From NCBI GenBank assembly GCA_002296055.1, contig DBHE01000217.1, forward strand, positions 1 through 32,116: DNA of 32,116 nt. The letters run 5' to 3'. Below are positions 1-11,950 of this stretch, in pieces (position 1 is the stretch's first letter; each line of letters begins with the position of its first letter). Position numbers and translations under genes: made by a program. The stretch comes from Pseudomonadaceae bacterium UBA836. GTDB lineage: Bacteria > Pseudomonadota > Gammaproteobacteria > Pseudomonadales > Pseudomonadaceae. Under the pieces are notes generated by a model. That model was not told the DNA's origin. It worked only from the letters and a program-made list of their open reading frames with translations, and ran no database searches.

Positions 1-18
1 TCCTCGCCCGGCGGCGAT

Positions 19-1359
19 CTATTGCCTCCGGAACAGTGCCATGGCCTCGACATGGGCAGTTTGGGGGAACATATCCATGATGCCCGCCCGAACCAGGGTG
101 TAGCCCTTGCCTGCCAAAATGCCTGCATCCCGCGCCAGCGTTGCCGGGTTGCAGGAAATGTAAAGTATCCGCTCAACCGCCAATGCGGCCAGATCCACTA
201 CCATTTGCTCGGCGCCGTCACGCGGCGGATCAAGCAACGCTGCTGTGTAGCGTGGTGAGTCCGGCGGCACTTCAAGGGGCTTCGACAAGTCGGCCGCCAA
301 AAAGTGCACCTGACCGAGGCCGTTTTTCCGAGCATTGTCTGTGGCCCGGGCCACCATTTCCACACTACCTTCGATACCCGTCACCTTAGCGCCAGCACGG
401 GCCAGCGCCAGGGCAAAATTACCGACACCACAGAACAGGTCCAGAACTGTCTCGTCTTGCTCCGGTGCCAACCACGCCAGCGCCTGATTGACCATCGCCT
501 GGTTGATCTGCGGGTTCACCTGGGTAAAGTCCCCGGGGGCAAAGCCCAACTCAAGCTGTTGATCTGCCAGCCGATAGGCGGGTTCAAGCGTGCCTGCCAG
601 CCCCCGAGCGGCCTCATCACCTTGCAGCCAAAGCGCAAGTCCATGCTCGGTCGTGAAGGCAACGAGGCGCTGCTGGTCAGCTTCCGACAAGGGACGCAGA
701 TGGCGCAACAACAAGGCCGGATGCTCAGCCCCAATCAACTCGACATGGCCCAGCGCCTCAACCGCCTCCAAACTCCGTAGCACGGGGGGCAAGGCCTTGA
801 GCACCGCCTCCAGCTCAGGCACTAAAACAGGGCACTGCTCCACGTTGACCAGCTCGCTGCTGGCCCGTTGCCGAAAGCCAACATCCAATTGCCGGCGACC
901 ACGGTCCCAGCGCAAGGCCACCCGCGTTCGCTGACGGTAACCGTAGGCGGGCCCCTCCAAGGCTGGCGCCCACTGTTGTGGCGTCAGCTGGGCAAAGTGC
1001 TGCAATTGCTGCGCCAGCGCCTGCTGCTTGATTTCAAGCTGCTGTCCGTGGGACATATGTTGAAGGCTACAGCCGCCGCATAGCTCGGCGTGCATGCAGC
1101 GCAGCGGCTGACGTAATGGGCTTGGCTGCTGCACCGTTTCCAGGCGCGTTTCGATTAGCTTGCTACGCGCGCGCAACACGCGAGCCTGCACCTGCTCGCC
1201 GGGCAACCCACCCTCTACAAACACCGTGCGACCACGCCAACGACCTATACCGCGGCCATCGTGGGTCAGGCGCTCCAGGCTCAGTTCGATTCGCTGCCCG
1301 ACCGCCGCAGGCGCGTCGGCTGCCGGGGCTGAGCGCGGGCGCCCGCGACCGCGCTTCAT
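19..1359 (-). CDS. rlmD: 23S rRNA (uracil(1939)-C(5))-methyltransferase RlmD
   Basis: SAM-dependent enzyme that makes m5U1939 in 23S rRNA; formerly RumA. The 446-residue protein has an N-terminal TRAM-like domain (about 20-75). Cysteines at 88, 94, 97 and 176 match the four ligands of the family's 4Fe-4S cluster. The SAM-binding motif DLFCGVGNF lies near 310, and the catalytic-cysteine motif SCNP lies near 403. Length fits the family. Its ATG overlaps the cysM stop by 4 bp (ATGA), so the two genes are probably co-transcribed and translationally coupled. In Pseudomonas, relA normally follows; here only 18 bases remain to the left, so that cannot be tested. Confidence 0.96.
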   Translation of the reverse strand: MKRGRGRPRSAPAADAPAAVGQRIELSLERLTHDGRGIGRWRGRTVFVEGGLPGEQVQARVLRARSKLIETRLETVQQPSPLRQPLRCMHAELCGGCSLQHMSHGQQLEIKQQALAQQLQHFAQLTPQQWAPALEGPAYGYRQRTRVALRWDRGRRQLDVGFRQRASSELVNVEQCPVLVPELEAVLKALPPVLRSLEAVEALGHVELIGAEHPALLLRHLRPLSEADQQRLVAFTTEHGLALWLQGDEAARGLAGTLEPAYRLADQQLELGFAPGDFTQVNPQINQAMVNQALAWLAPEQDETVLDLFCGVGNFALALARAGAKVTGIEGSVEMVARATDNARKNGLGQVHFLAADLSKPLEVPPDSPRYTAALLDPPRDGAEQMVVDLAALAVERILYISCNPATLARDAGILAGKGYTLVRAGIMDMFPQTAHVEAMALFRRQ

Positions 1360-2258
1360 GCCTGACCGTCGTATACGCCGGTGGAGAGATAACGATCACC
1401 CCGGTCGCAGATGATGGCAACAATAACGGCATTCTCCACCTCGGCGCTGAGACGCAGCGCAGCTGCCACCGAACCACCAGAGGACACGCCACAAAAAATG
1501 CCCTCTTCACGCGCCAGCCGGCGCATGGTGACCTCGGCTTCCTGTTGCCCCATGTCGATCACCAGATCAACCCGGGTATCGTCGAAAATGGTCGGCAGAT
1601 ACTCCTTCGGCCAGCGCCGGATGCCTGGAATTGCAGCCCCTTCGACAGGCTGCAGGCCGACGATCTGAATCGCCGGGTTCTGTTCCTTGAGGTAGCGGGA
1701 CGTGCCCATGATGGTTCCTGTGGTACCCATCGAGCTGACAAAGTGCGTCACCGTGCCACCCGTGTCGCGCCAGATCTCGGGGCCAGTGCCCTGATAGTGC
1801 GCCTCAGGGTTGTCCTGATTGCCAAACTGATCCAGCACCTTGCCCTGCCCTTCAGCCTGCATTTGCAACGCCAGATCACGCGCACCTTCCATGCCCTGAG
1901 CCTGAGTAACCTCGATCAGCTCCGCGCCGTAGGCGGTCATCGCGGCCTTGCGCTCGGCGCTCATGTTGTTCGGCATGATCAGTACCATGCGGTAGCCCTT
2001 GATGGCCGCCGCCATGGCTAGCGCGATACCGGTGTTGCCGGAGGTGGCCTCGATCAGCGTATCGCCGGGCTGAATGTCGCCGCGCGCCTCGGCGCGCTCA
2101 ATCATCGACAGTGCCGGTCGATCCTTCACCGAGCCAGCCGGATTGTTGCCCTCCAGCTTGACCAGAATGGTGTTGCTGGTATTGCCCGGCAGCCGCTGCA
2201 AGCGGACGAGCGGAGTATTGCCGATACAATCGGCGATGGTCGGATAATGCTGCGTCAT
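1356..2258 (-). CDS. cysM: Cysteine synthase B (O-acetylserine sulfhydrylase B)
   Basis: PLP enzyme that makes cysteine from O-acetylserine and sulfide or thiosulfate. The 300-residue protein shows the fold-type II signature: the PLP lysine in SVKDRPA, the phosphate/substrate loop EATSGNTGIA, and the C-terminal GVSSGG loop. The start MTQHYPTI at 2258 was chosen because it matches the family N-terminus; an in-frame ATG at 2321 would add 21 unusual residues. Only a weak ribosome-binding sequence (GGTGA) precedes it. It overlaps rlmD by 4 bp and diverges from gacS. The CysM rather than CysK assignment rests on overall sequence character and on the cysM-rlmD neighbourhood. Confidence 0.94.
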   Translation of the reverse strand: MTQHYPTIADCIGNTPLVRLQRLPGNTSNTILVKLEGNNPAGSVKDRPALSMIERAEARGDIQPGDTLIEATSGNTGIALAMAAAIKGYRMVLIMPNNMSAERKAAMTAYGAELIEVTQAQGMEGARDLALQMQAEGQGKVLDQFGNQDNPEAHYQGTGPEIWRDTGGTVTHFVSSMGTTGTIMGTSRYLKEQNPAIQIVGLQPVEGAAIPGIRRWPKEYLPTIFDDTRVDLVIDMGQQEAEVTMRRLAREEGIFCGVSSGGSVAAALRLSAEVENAVIVAIICDRGDRYLSTGVYDGQA

Positions 2259-2435
2259 AAAATCACCGTGGTGCCTTGACCCACTACTAGTTGGGCCGCC
2301 AAGGCTGTGCTTTTTGCTCAAGCGGCCTATGATACCGGCAACGACGTAATTTGGCCCACCAAACTGCGCATTTTACGCCCCGCCAGGCACAGACCCTGAG
2401 CGGGCGCCTGAACAAGAAAATGGGACTGCCCCCAA

Positions 2436-5207
<2,772 letters not shown>

Positions 5208-5219
<12 letters not shown>

Positions 5220-5588
5220 CCACACAGCAAAGGCAAGGGCCTGTTCACGCTCATCACTCAGCGACAGCAGCATGCGTCCACCGCCGCCAGCCGCCAGCCG
5301 CTCGGCAGCCACACCGCTGAGCACCACCTGCGGTGCGCCCAGCTCGTCGCGATCAATCTGCATGTGCTGCCAAGACAGCCCACCAGCCAGGCCTGTCCCC
5401 AACGCCTTGAGAATCGCTTCCTTGGCGGCAAAACGTTTGGCCAGATAACGGGCAGGCTGTCCATGCTCCGCAAAGCGAGCAAATTCGTCAGCAGTAAGAA
5501 TACGCCGTGCAAAGCGCTCGCCCTGGCGAGACAGCACCGCTTCAATGCGGCTGACTAGAACCAGATCGGTGCCGATGCCACGAATCAT
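5208..5588 (-). CDS. acpS: Holo-[acyl-carrier-protein] synthase
   Basis: Transfers 4'-phosphopantetheine from CoA to a serine of apo-ACP, activating it for fatty-acid synthesis. The 126-residue protein has the family's N-terminal GIGTDLV with the metal-binding aspartate and the conserved [12 protein letters not shown] helix with its glutamate and lysine. Length is normal. Its ATG overlaps the pdxJ stop by 4 bp (ATGA), indicating translational coupling. The 3' end overlaps the convergent gacS gene by 12 bp. The pdxJ-acpS pairing is widespread in Proteobacteria. Confidence 0.96.
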
Positions 5589-6325
5589 TGGCGCGACGAT
5601 TCCTGAATCAACTGCCGCATGTCACGTACCGCCCCCGCCAGCCCGGAAAACAACGCGCGGGCAATGATCGCGTGGCCAATGTTCAGTTCATTGATACCCG
5701 GGATGGCCGCAATGTCCTGCACATTGTGATAGTGCAGACCATGCCCCGCGTTCACCACCAGCCCCAGCTTGCGGGCATAGTTGACAGACTCGCGGATGCG
5801 CGACAGCGCCTGCTGCTGCTCAGCACCCTCGGTATCGGCATAGTGGCCAGTGTGCAATTCGATGACCGGCGCGCCGAGGCGCTTGGCTGCTTCAATCTGG
5901 CGCGCGTCCGGATCGATAAACAGCGAGACCTCACACCCTGCTGCAGCCAAGCGCTCGATGGCTGCCTGTACCCTAGCTTCGTTACCGCAGACGTCCAAGC
6001 CGCCCTCGGTGGTCAGCTCCTCGCGGCGCTCAGGCACCAGGCAAACATGCGCGGGGCGAATCTCTTCGGCAAAGGCGACCATGTCATCGGTCACCGCCAT
6101 TTCAAAGTTCATCCGCGTTTGCAGCACCTCTGCCAGCAGGCGCACATCGCGCTCCTGGATATGGCGCCGGTCTTCCCGCAGATGCACGGTAATACCGTCG
6201 GCGCCAGCCTGCTCGGCCTCGATAGCCGCTTGCACCGGATCAGGGTAGCGCGTGCCGCGCGCCTGGCGCAGTGTCGCTACGTGATCAATATTGACGCCCA
6301 GCAGCACCCGGTCTGACTGACTCAT
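5585..6325 (-). CDS. pdxJ: Pyridoxine 5'-phosphate synthase
   Basis: Final step of DXP-dependent vitamin B6 synthesis: condenses 3-amino-2-oxopropyl phosphate with 1-deoxyxylulose 5-phosphate. From the chosen start [15 protein letters not shown] the protein is 246 residues. It shows the TIM-barrel features [42 protein letters not shown] and the C-terminal NIGHAI phosphate loop. The start at 6325 is favoured over 6406 because it matches the family N-terminus and has a good ribosome-binding site (TGGAGAG). It lies 49 bp after recO and overlaps acpS by 4 bp. Confidence 0.96.
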   Translation of the reverse strand: MSQSDRVLLGVNIDHVATLRQARGTRYPDPVQAAIEAEQAGADGITVHLREDRRHIQERDVRLLAEVLQTRMNFEMAVTDDMVAFAEEIRPAHVCLVPERREELTTEGGLDVCGNEARVQAAIERLAAAGCEVSLFIDPDARQIEAAKRLGAPVIELHTGHYADTEGAEQQQALSRIRESVNYARKLGLVVNAGHGLHYHNVQDIAAIPGINELNIGHAIIARALFSGLAGAVRDMRQLIQESSRQ

Positions 6326-6374
6326 GCAAAACTCTCCATTAGGTCGCAACAGCGCCACCGGCGCCGCCAAAAAT

Positions 6375-7082
6375 TCAGGATTGGCCACTACCACGGGCGG
6401 CTGCAAACAACTGGCGACTGATCAGCGGACGTCCGCCCAGATGCACCGCCAATGCCTGACGCATCAGCCGCTTGGCAGTTGGCAGGGCATCGGGATGCTG
6501 CCAGTCGGCAGCGGCCATGGCTAACAGGCCGGCGCCCGGCAAGGCGCCGTTGTTGCCAGGAGGCACCGAGTACAGGCCCTGCTCTGTGCTCCAGGCATAG
6601 CTGCCGTGGGCCAGCAGTGGCTGCTGCCAGGCGTCTTCCTGCAAACTGAAACCGTAACCCAGCAGCTGCAGCAACTGCCATTCAAAACTGCGCAGCACCG
6701 GCTCGACGCTGTCCAGCGGCGCCGCCAGTTGCTCCAGTGCTTGCTGATAAGCAGCAAATAGCAGGGTTTGTGCATCGCCTGGCGACAGCAGACGCACCAG
6801 CAATTCGTTGAGATAGAGGCCGCTAAACAGCGCATCACCTTGCAAGCGCGCGTGAGCGCCGGCCACCTCGGCCTGCTGCAAGGTCTTCAGCTCGCCCCGA
6901 CCGTACCAGTTGACCAGCAGCGGTACAAAGGGTTGCGGCCGAGTGCCGCGCCCTTTGCCGCGCGCCCCACGCCAGACCACGCGCTGCAGGCCGTCACGCA
7001 GGCTGAGCAGGTCAACCAGCGCGCTGGTGTCACGGTAGGGCCGACTGTGCAACACATAGGCGGGCTGCAGCGCTTCAGACAT
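6375..7082 (-). CDS. recO: DNA repair protein RecO
   Basis: RecFOR-pathway mediator that helps load RecA onto SSB-coated single-stranded DNA and anneals strands. The 235-residue protein begins with the typical OB-fold segment ([20 protein letters not shown], then [10 protein letters not shown]), followed by the helical C-terminal domain. The zinc cysteines found in some RecO proteins are absent, as is common in gammaproteobacteria. It starts 5 bp after the era stop and ends 49 bp before pdxJ. The order rnc-era-recO-pdxJ-acpS is widely conserved. Confidence 0.95.
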   Translation of the reverse strand: MSEALQPAYVLHSRPYRDTSALVDLLSLRDGLQRVVWRGARGKGRGTRPQPFVPLLVNWYGRGELKTLQQAEVAGAHARLQGDALFSGLYLNELLVRLLSPGDAQTLLFAAYQQALEQLAAPLDSVEPVLRSFEWQLLQLLGYGFSLQEDAWQQPLLAHGSYAWSTEQGLYSVPPGNNGALPGAGLLAMAAADWQHPDALPTAKRLMRQALAVHLGGRPLISRQLFAAARGSGQS

Positions 7083-7087
7083 CGGCG

Positions 7088-7990
7088 TCAGTCGTCGAAG
7101 CGGTAGCCCAGCGAGCCTAGCGCACGCTCGTCATCAGACCAGCCGCGGCGTACCTTAACCCACAGGTTGAGCATGATCTTGCTGCCGAACAGCTTCTGCA
7201 TATCGAGTCGCGCTTCCTGGCCGATTTTTTTCAGACGTTCGCCACCATCGCCAATGATGATTTTCTTCTGACCATCACGCTCAACCAGAATCAGCGCATG
7301 AATATGCAGAATGCGCCCTTCCTGCTTGAACTGCTCGATTTCAACGGCTACCTGGTAGGGAATCTCGGCGCCCAACTGGCGCATGACCTTCTCGCGCACC
7401 AGCTCCGCCGCCAAAAAGCGCGAGCTCTTATCGGTCAGCTGGTCTTCAGGATAAAAGTGCTCGCTTTCTGGCAAACGCTCGGCAATCAGCGACTCGAGAC
7501 GATCGATATTGCGCCCCTGCAGCGCGGATACCGGTACCACCTCGGCCTGGGGCAATTGCTGGGTCAGCCACTCCAGATGGGGTAACAACTCGTTCTTGTC
7601 TTCCATCCGGTCGAGCTTGTTCACCACGATAAGCACCGGGCAGCTGACGTACTGCACGCGCTCAAGCACCATCTGATCTTCATCAGTCCAGCGCAGACGG
7701 TCGACCACAAACAGCACGACGTCGACATCGCGCAACGCCTGGCTGGCGCTCTTGTTCATAAAACGATTGAGCGCTTTTTCGTTTTCCTTGTGCAGGCCGG
7801 GGGTATCGACGTAGATCGCTTGCACTTCATCCTCGGTCTTGATGCCGAGCAAGGTGTGGCGGGTGGTCTGCGGCTTGCGCGAGGTGATGGCCAGCTTCTG
7901 GCCGAGAATATGGTTCAGCAAGGTCGACTTGCCGACGTTGGGGCGACCAACGATGGCAACGTAGCCGCAACGGGAAATGGCATCAGTCAT
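7088..7990 (-). CDS. era: GTPase Era
   Basis: Essential GTPase that binds the 3' end of 16S rRNA during 30S maturation. The 300-residue protein has G1 [10 protein letters not shown]3 DTPGLH and G4 NKLD near the N-terminus, and a C-terminal KH domain containing [14 protein letters not shown]. The start [13 protein letters not shown] at 7990 is chosen because GTGGAG sits just upstream and the family begins here; an upstream in-frame start at 8014 would add eight residues. It overlaps the end of rnc by 8 bp, the usual coupled arrangement. Confidence 0.96.
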   Translation of the reverse strand: MTDAISRCGYVAIVGRPNVGKSTLLNHILGQKLAITSRKPQTTRHTLLGIKTEDEVQAIYVDTPGLHKENEKALNRFMNKSASQALRDVDVVLFVVDRLRWTDEDQMVLERVQYVSCPVLIVVNKLDRMEDKNELLPHLEWLTQQLPQAEVVPVSALQGRNIDRLESLIAERLPESEHFYPEDQLTDKSSRFLAAELVREKVMRQLGAEIPYQVAVEIEQFKQEGRILHIHALILVERDGQKKIIIGDGGERLKKIGQEARLDMQKLFGSKIMLNLWVKVRRGWSDDERALGSLGYRFDD

Positions 7991-8672
7991 CGGCTCGCTC
8001 CACGCCAAGGGCAATCAGCGCCTGCTGCGCTGCCTGCTGTTCGGCCAGACGGCGACTACTGCCAACCCCAAAGGTGGGTTCGGCCAGCAGGGCAATCTGA
8101 CAATTTACTTTGAAGGTACGGCAATGTGCCTCGCCGCTGCTCTCGATCACTTCATAGCGCGGCAGGTCAGCCTGGCGCGACTGCAGAAACTCCTGCAATC
8201 GGGTTTTCGGGTCTTTGTTATTGTCGACCAGGGTCAGGTCGGCAATGTGGCCAGTCAGCCAGTGCAGGATGCGCTCGCGCACCACTTCCAGGCCGCTGTC
8301 CAGATAGATCGCGCCGATAATCGCCTCGGTGGCGTCAGCCAGAATCGACTCACGGCGAAAGCCACCGCTTTTCAGCTCACCCGAGCCCAGGCGAAGATAC
8401 TCACCCAGCTCAAAGCCTTTGGCCAGTTCGGCCAGGGTGACACCCTTTACCAGCCGCGCACGCAGGCGCGACAGCTGCCCTTCACGGGCCTGGGGGAAGT
8501 GTTGGAAAAGCATTTCGGCGGCGACGAAATTGAGGATCGAGTCACCCAGAAACTCCAGGCGCTCATTGTTACGGCCACCCAGGCTGCGGTGGGTCAAGGC
8601 CAGCAGCAACAGCTCCTGGTCCTTGAAGGTATAGCCAATCTTACGTTCGAGTCGGTCTAGCTTGTTGCTCAC
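7983..8672 (-). CDS. rnc: Ribonuclease III
   Basis: Double-strand-specific endoribonuclease for rRNA processing and RNA turnover. The 229-residue protein has the signature [14 protein letters not shown] with its catalytic acidic residues and a second acidic cluster in [17 protein letters not shown]-terminal double-stranded-RNA-binding domain ends in [18 protein letters not shown]. Length is standard. Its start overlaps the upstream DUF4845 gene by 4 bp and its end overlaps era by 8 bp, so all three are one transcriptional unit. Confidence 0.97.
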   Translation of the reverse strand: MSNKLDRLERKIGYTFKDQELLLLALTHRSLGGRNNERLEFLGDSILNFVAAEMLFQHFPQAREGQLSRLRARLVKGVTLAELAKGFELGEYLRLGSGELKSGGFRRESILADATEAIIGAIYLDSGLEVVRERILHWLTGHIADLTLVDNNKDPKTRLQEFLQSRQADLPRYEVIESSGEAHCRTFKVNCQIALLAEPTFGVGSSRRLAEQQAAQQALIALGVERADD

Positions 8673-9046
8673 TTGAGAGGTCTGACAATAAAGGTTTCGT
8701 CAAAGTGCACCAACAGGTCCACTGTGTTGAGGAGTGGCGCGCGCACTTCGTACTTGAGCACCACGGTATAGGCATTCTGACCACTCTGGGTGGTCTCGAT
8801 CGCTTCCTTGGCGTCGATGTCGCGGATACTGTTCAGCTGCATGCCCTTTTGGATGTAGCTGTTCAGGTCGCGCAGGGAGTTGATCTTCACGCTCGGGTCT
8901 TCATTGACCGTGGTGATGATATTGCGCAGTGAATAATGATCCATGTAGATGGGAACCAGCTTCATCGCAATGACCATGCCGAAAACAAGCAGGGCGATGA
9001 CCGCCAACCAGCCGAAGAAGGATGCCCCTTTCTGGGAGTGGCGCAT
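8669..9046 (-). CDS. DUF4845 membrane-anchored protein
   Basis: Function unknown. The 125-residue protein has one N-terminal transmembrane segment (about residues 11-32, [20 protein letters not shown]) preceded by a positively charged stretch (MRHSQKG). A soluble domain, probably periplasmic, follows. This matches the DUF4845 proteins regularly found between lepB and rnc in pseudomonads. The ATG is preceded by GAGGT. It lies 46 bp after lepB and overlaps rnc by 4 bp. The conserved position suggests a link to envelope or secretion functions, but nothing in the sequence shows an activity. Confidence 0.88.
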   Translation of the reverse strand: MRHSQKGASFFGWLAVIALLVFGMVIAMKLVPIYMDHYSLRNIITTVNEDPSVKINSLRDLNSYIQKGMQLNSIRDIDAKEAIETTQSGQNAYTVVLKYEVRAPLLNTVDLLVHFDETFIVRPLK

Positions 9047-9092
9047 AATAACCTCGTAGTCCGTTGTTGATGTTATGTCCTGTCTGGCACCC

Positions 9093-9974
9093 TCAGTGGA
9101 TCAGGGCGACGCTCGAGAAACTTGGCAAGTTGCTGAGCTTGGGCTCCGGCCAATGCATCCACACGGCGAAAGCCTTTCCTACAATATAGTTGTCTGGAAC
9201 CATTCCCCACAACTCTTGCGGCATCTCAGCTGATTGCCAATAGCGGCTGTCGTTCGAGTTGTCACGGTTATCGCCCATCATGAAGTAGTGCCCCTGCGGC
9301 ACAACCCACTCGTTCGGCTTGGGCGTTTGCGATAATTGCTTCTGACGGATCAGGTGGCTGACCTCGCCCAATTGCTCATGATAGATGGCCGCGTTCGCCA
9401 GCGACTGCAAAGGGTGGCCAGCGGGCACCTCATCATCCGGCACAATCTCGACCAGTTCGTGCTCGACCTTCTGGCCGTTCACATATAGCTGCTTGCCCGC
9501 ATAACGAATGTGGTCACCCGGCAAGCCAACAACCCGCTTGATGTAATTGATCGACGGGTTATTCGGGTAGCGAAAAACCATGACATCGCCACGCTGCGGG
9601 TCGCCAATCGGGATGACCTTGGTATCGATTACCGGCAAGCGGATACCGTAGGCAAACTTGTTGACCAGAATGAAGTCGCCCACCTCCAGGGTGGGCTTCA
9701 TGGAGCCGGACGGAATCTGAAACGGCTCTACCAGGAAGGAGCGCAGCACCAAGACAATGGCCAGGACCGGAAAGAACGACTTGCCGTACTCAACCAGCAG
9801 CGGCTCTTTTTCCAGCCGCTCAATGGTCTGCGGGTCAGCCACATCAACCTGAGCCTCGTAGCTGGCAACAGCACGACGACGACGCGGTGCCAGCAGCACG
9901 CGGTCCAGCAACGCCAGAAAGCCGCTGACTGCGACCGCGATAACCAGCACCAGCGGAAAATTGAGATGCATCAT
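9093..9974 (-). CDS. lepB: Signal peptidase I
   Basis: Inner-membrane serine protease that removes signal peptides from exported proteins. The 293-residue protein has two N-terminal membrane segments (about 6-28 and 66-84). The catalytic serine is Ser91 in IPSGSMKPTL and the general-base lysine is Lys146 in NYIKRVVGLPGD. The C-terminal family box MGDNRDNS is present. Two adjacent ATGs (9974 and 9971) could serve as start. It lies 18 bp after lepA, the classical lepA-lepB pair. Confidence 0.97.
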   Translation of the reverse strand: MMHLNFPLVLVIAVAVSGFLALLDRVLLAPRRRRAVASYEAQVDVADPQTIERLEKEPLLVEYGKSFFPVLAIVLVLRSFLVEPFQIPSGSMKPTLEVGDFILVNKFAYGIRLPVIDTKVIPIGDPQRGDVMVFRYPNNPSINYIKRVVGLPGDHIRYAGKQLYVNGQKVEHELVEIVPDDEVPAGHPLQSLANAAIYHEQLGEVSHLIRQKQLSQTPKPNEWVVPQGHYFMMGDNRDNSNDSRYWQSAEMPQELWGMVPDNYIVGKAFAVWMHWPEPKLSNLPSFSSVALIH

Positions 9975-9992
9975 CGTTCGTGCTTACCGTCC

Positions 9993-11792
9993 CTAATTGT
10001 CGACCTTGAGCACCGCGAGGAATGCATCCTGCGGGATTTCCACACTACCTACCTGCTTCATGCGCTTCTTACCGGCCTTCTGCTTCTCCAGAAGCTTCTT
10101 CTTACGGCTGGCGTCACCACCGTAGCACTTGGCCAATACGTTCTTGCGCAGGGCCTTGACCGTCGAACGGGCGACGATCTGGCCGCCAATTGCTGCCTGA
10201 ATAGCCACATCAAACATCTGACGCGGGATCAGGTCCTTCATCTTCTCAACCAGCTGGCGACCTTTGTAGGCTGCGTTGTCACGGTGCACGATCAACGCCA
10301 GCGCGTCGACCTTCTCACTGTTGATCAGGATATCCAGACGCACCAGCTTGGCGGCCTGGAAGCGATCAAAACTGTAATCCAGCGAGGCATAGCCGCGACT
10401 GACCGACTTTAGCCGGTCGAAGAAGTCGAGTACCACCTCATTCATCGGCAGATCATAGGTAACCTGAACCTGAGTGCCGAGAAAAACCATGTCATGCTGC
10501 ACGCCGCGCTTCTCAACGCACAGGGTAATCACACTACCCAGGTGGTCCTGCGGCACCAGAATGTTGGCGCGCACAATCGGCTCACGCATTTCTTCAATGA
10601 CCGAGGGATCAGGCAGCAGTGAAGGGTTATCGACGTAGATGATCTCGCCACCCTTTTTCACTACCTCGAACACCACCGTCGGTGCTGTGGTGATCAGATC
10701 CAGGTCATATTCGCGCTCCAGGCGCTCCTGGATGATCTCCATGTGCAGCATGCCGAGGAAGCCGATGCGGAAACCAAAGCCCAGCGCCTCGGAGCTCTCC
10801 GGCTCGAACTGCAGCGCCGCGTCGTTGAGGGTCAGCTTCTGCAGCGCCTCGCGAAAATCTTCAAAGTCATCAGAGCTGACCGGAAACAGACCGGCATACA
10901 CCTGGGGCTTAACCTTCTGGAAGCCAGGCAGCGGGGCTACGTCTGGGGTTGCAGACAGCGTCAGGGTGTCGCCTACCGGCGCGCCGTGAATGTCTTTGAT
11001 ACCGGCAATGATGAAGCCCACCTCGCCCGCTTTCAGATCGGCGGTCTCGGTGTGCTTGGGGCTGAACACCCCCACGCTATCAACCTGGTGGAACTTACCG
11101 GTTGACTTGACCAGCACCTTATCGCCCTTCTTGATGCGGCCGTGTTTGACACGCACCAGCGACACCACACCCAGGTAGTTGTCGAACCAGGAGTCGATAA
11201 TCAGTGCCTGCAAGGGCGCTTCGATCTCGCCTTCGGGCGCGGGAATGGTCTTGATCAGCGCTTCCAGCACGTCTTCAACACCAATACCGCTCTTGGCCGA
11301 ACAGGCCACCGCGTCGGTTGCATCGATACCGATAACGCTCTCGATCTCACCCTTGACCCGCTCGGGCTCTGCCTGCGGCAGGTCGATCTTGTTGAGGACC
11401 GGCATGACCTCCAGGCCCTGTTCGATCGCGGTGTAGCAGTTGGCTACCGATTGCGCCTCAACCCCCTGGGCCGCGTCCACCACCAGCAGTGCACCCTCGC
11501 AGGCAGCCAGAGACCGGCTGACTTCGTAGTGAAAGTCGACGTGACCGGGGGTATCGATAAAGTTGAGCTGATAGGTTTTGCCATCTTTAGCGGTGTAGTA
11601 CAGCGTCACGCTGTGCGCCTTGATGGTGATACCACGCTCACGCTCCAGATCCATCGAGTCCAGCACCTGAGCCTCCATCTCTCGCTCGCTCAGGGCGCCG
11701 CACAGCTGAATGAAGCGGTCAGCCAGCGTCGACTTGCCGTGGTCGATATGGGCGATGATGGAAAAGTTGCGAATCAGGCTCAGGTCACTCAC
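9993..11792 (-). CDS. lepA: Elongation factor 4 (LepA)
   Basis: Ribosomal GTPase that can back-translocate tRNAs and is implicated in 30S biogenesis. The GTPase motifs [17 protein letters not shown] and NKIDLP are intact, followed by EF-G-like domains and the LepA-specific C-terminal domain. I chose a GTG at 11792 ([11 protein letters not shown]), which gives 599 residues and the N-terminus typical of the family. In-frame ATGs at 11804 and 11825 would add 4 or 11 residues. It follows mucD after a gap of roughly 160 bp holding two hairpins, so it may have its own promoter, and it is followed by lepB. Confidence 0.96.
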   Translation of the reverse strand: MSDLSLIRNFSIIAHIDHGKSTLADRFIQLCGALSEREMEAQVLDSMDLERERGITIKAHSVTLYYTAKDGKTYQLNFIDTPGHVDFHYEVSRSLAACEGALLVVDAAQGVEAQSVANCYTAIEQGLEVMPVLNKIDLPQAEPERVKGEIESVIGIDATDAVACSAKSGIGVEDVLEALIKTIPAPEGEIEAPLQALIIDSWFDNYLGVVSLVRVKHGRIKKGDKVLVKSTGKFHQVDSVGVFSPKHTETADLKAGEVGFIIAGIKDIHGAPVGDTLTLSATPDVAPLPGFQKVKPQVYAGLFPVSSDDFEDFREALQKLTLNDAALQFEPESSEALGFGFRIGFLGMLHMEIIQERLEREYDLDLITTAPTVVFEVVKKGGEIIYVDNPSLLPDPSVIEEMREPIVRANILVPQDHLGSVITLCVEKRGVQHDMVFLGTQVQVTYDLPMNEVVLDFFDRLKSVSRGYASLDYSFDRFQAAKLVRLDILINSEKVDALALIVHRDNAAYKGRQLVEKMKDLIPRQMFDVAIQAAIGGQIVARSTVKALRKNVLAKCYGGDASRKKKLLEKQKAGKKRMKQVGSVEIPQDAFLAVLKVDN

Positions 11793-11875
11793 GGCGCGGA
11801 TCATCCAGACAGGGTTGCCAGACATGGCGATGGCGGGGAAGAGTCCCCAAAACAGCCGGCGAGTGTACCTGATTA

Positions 11876-11897
11876 GCGGCGATGTCGCTATCGCCGC
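11876..11897 (-). terminator. Hairpin between mucD and lepA (lepA-proximal)
   Basis: A perfect 8-bp inverted repeat (GCGGCGAT / ATCGCCGC) with a 6-nt loop. No T-run follows on the minus strand, so it is not a textbook intrinsic terminator. It may stabilise the mucD 3' end or attenuate read-through into lepA. The functional label is an inference. Confidence 0.4.
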
Positions 11898-11900
11898 CGG

Positions 11901-11939
11901 GGCCGGTCATCGGGAGCTTGCTACCACCGATAACCGGCC
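11901..11939 (-). terminator. Hairpin immediately downstream of mucD
   Basis: A 12-bp stem (GGCCGGT/ACCGGCC, one mismatch, then ATCGG/CCGAT) with a 13-nt loop, starting 11 bp after the mucD stop. It is GC-rich but lacks a following T-run on the minus strand. Its position at the end of the algU-mucD operon suggests 3'-end processing or a weak terminator. Together with the next hairpin it fills most of the mucD-lepA gap. Confidence 0.5.
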
Positions 11940-11950
11940 TACAGAGCGGA

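Noticed and set aside
1116..2021. 301-residue open frame on the plus strand opposite cysM and rlmD
   Set aside because: It overlaps two conserved genes whose motifs are intact and has low-complexity composition.
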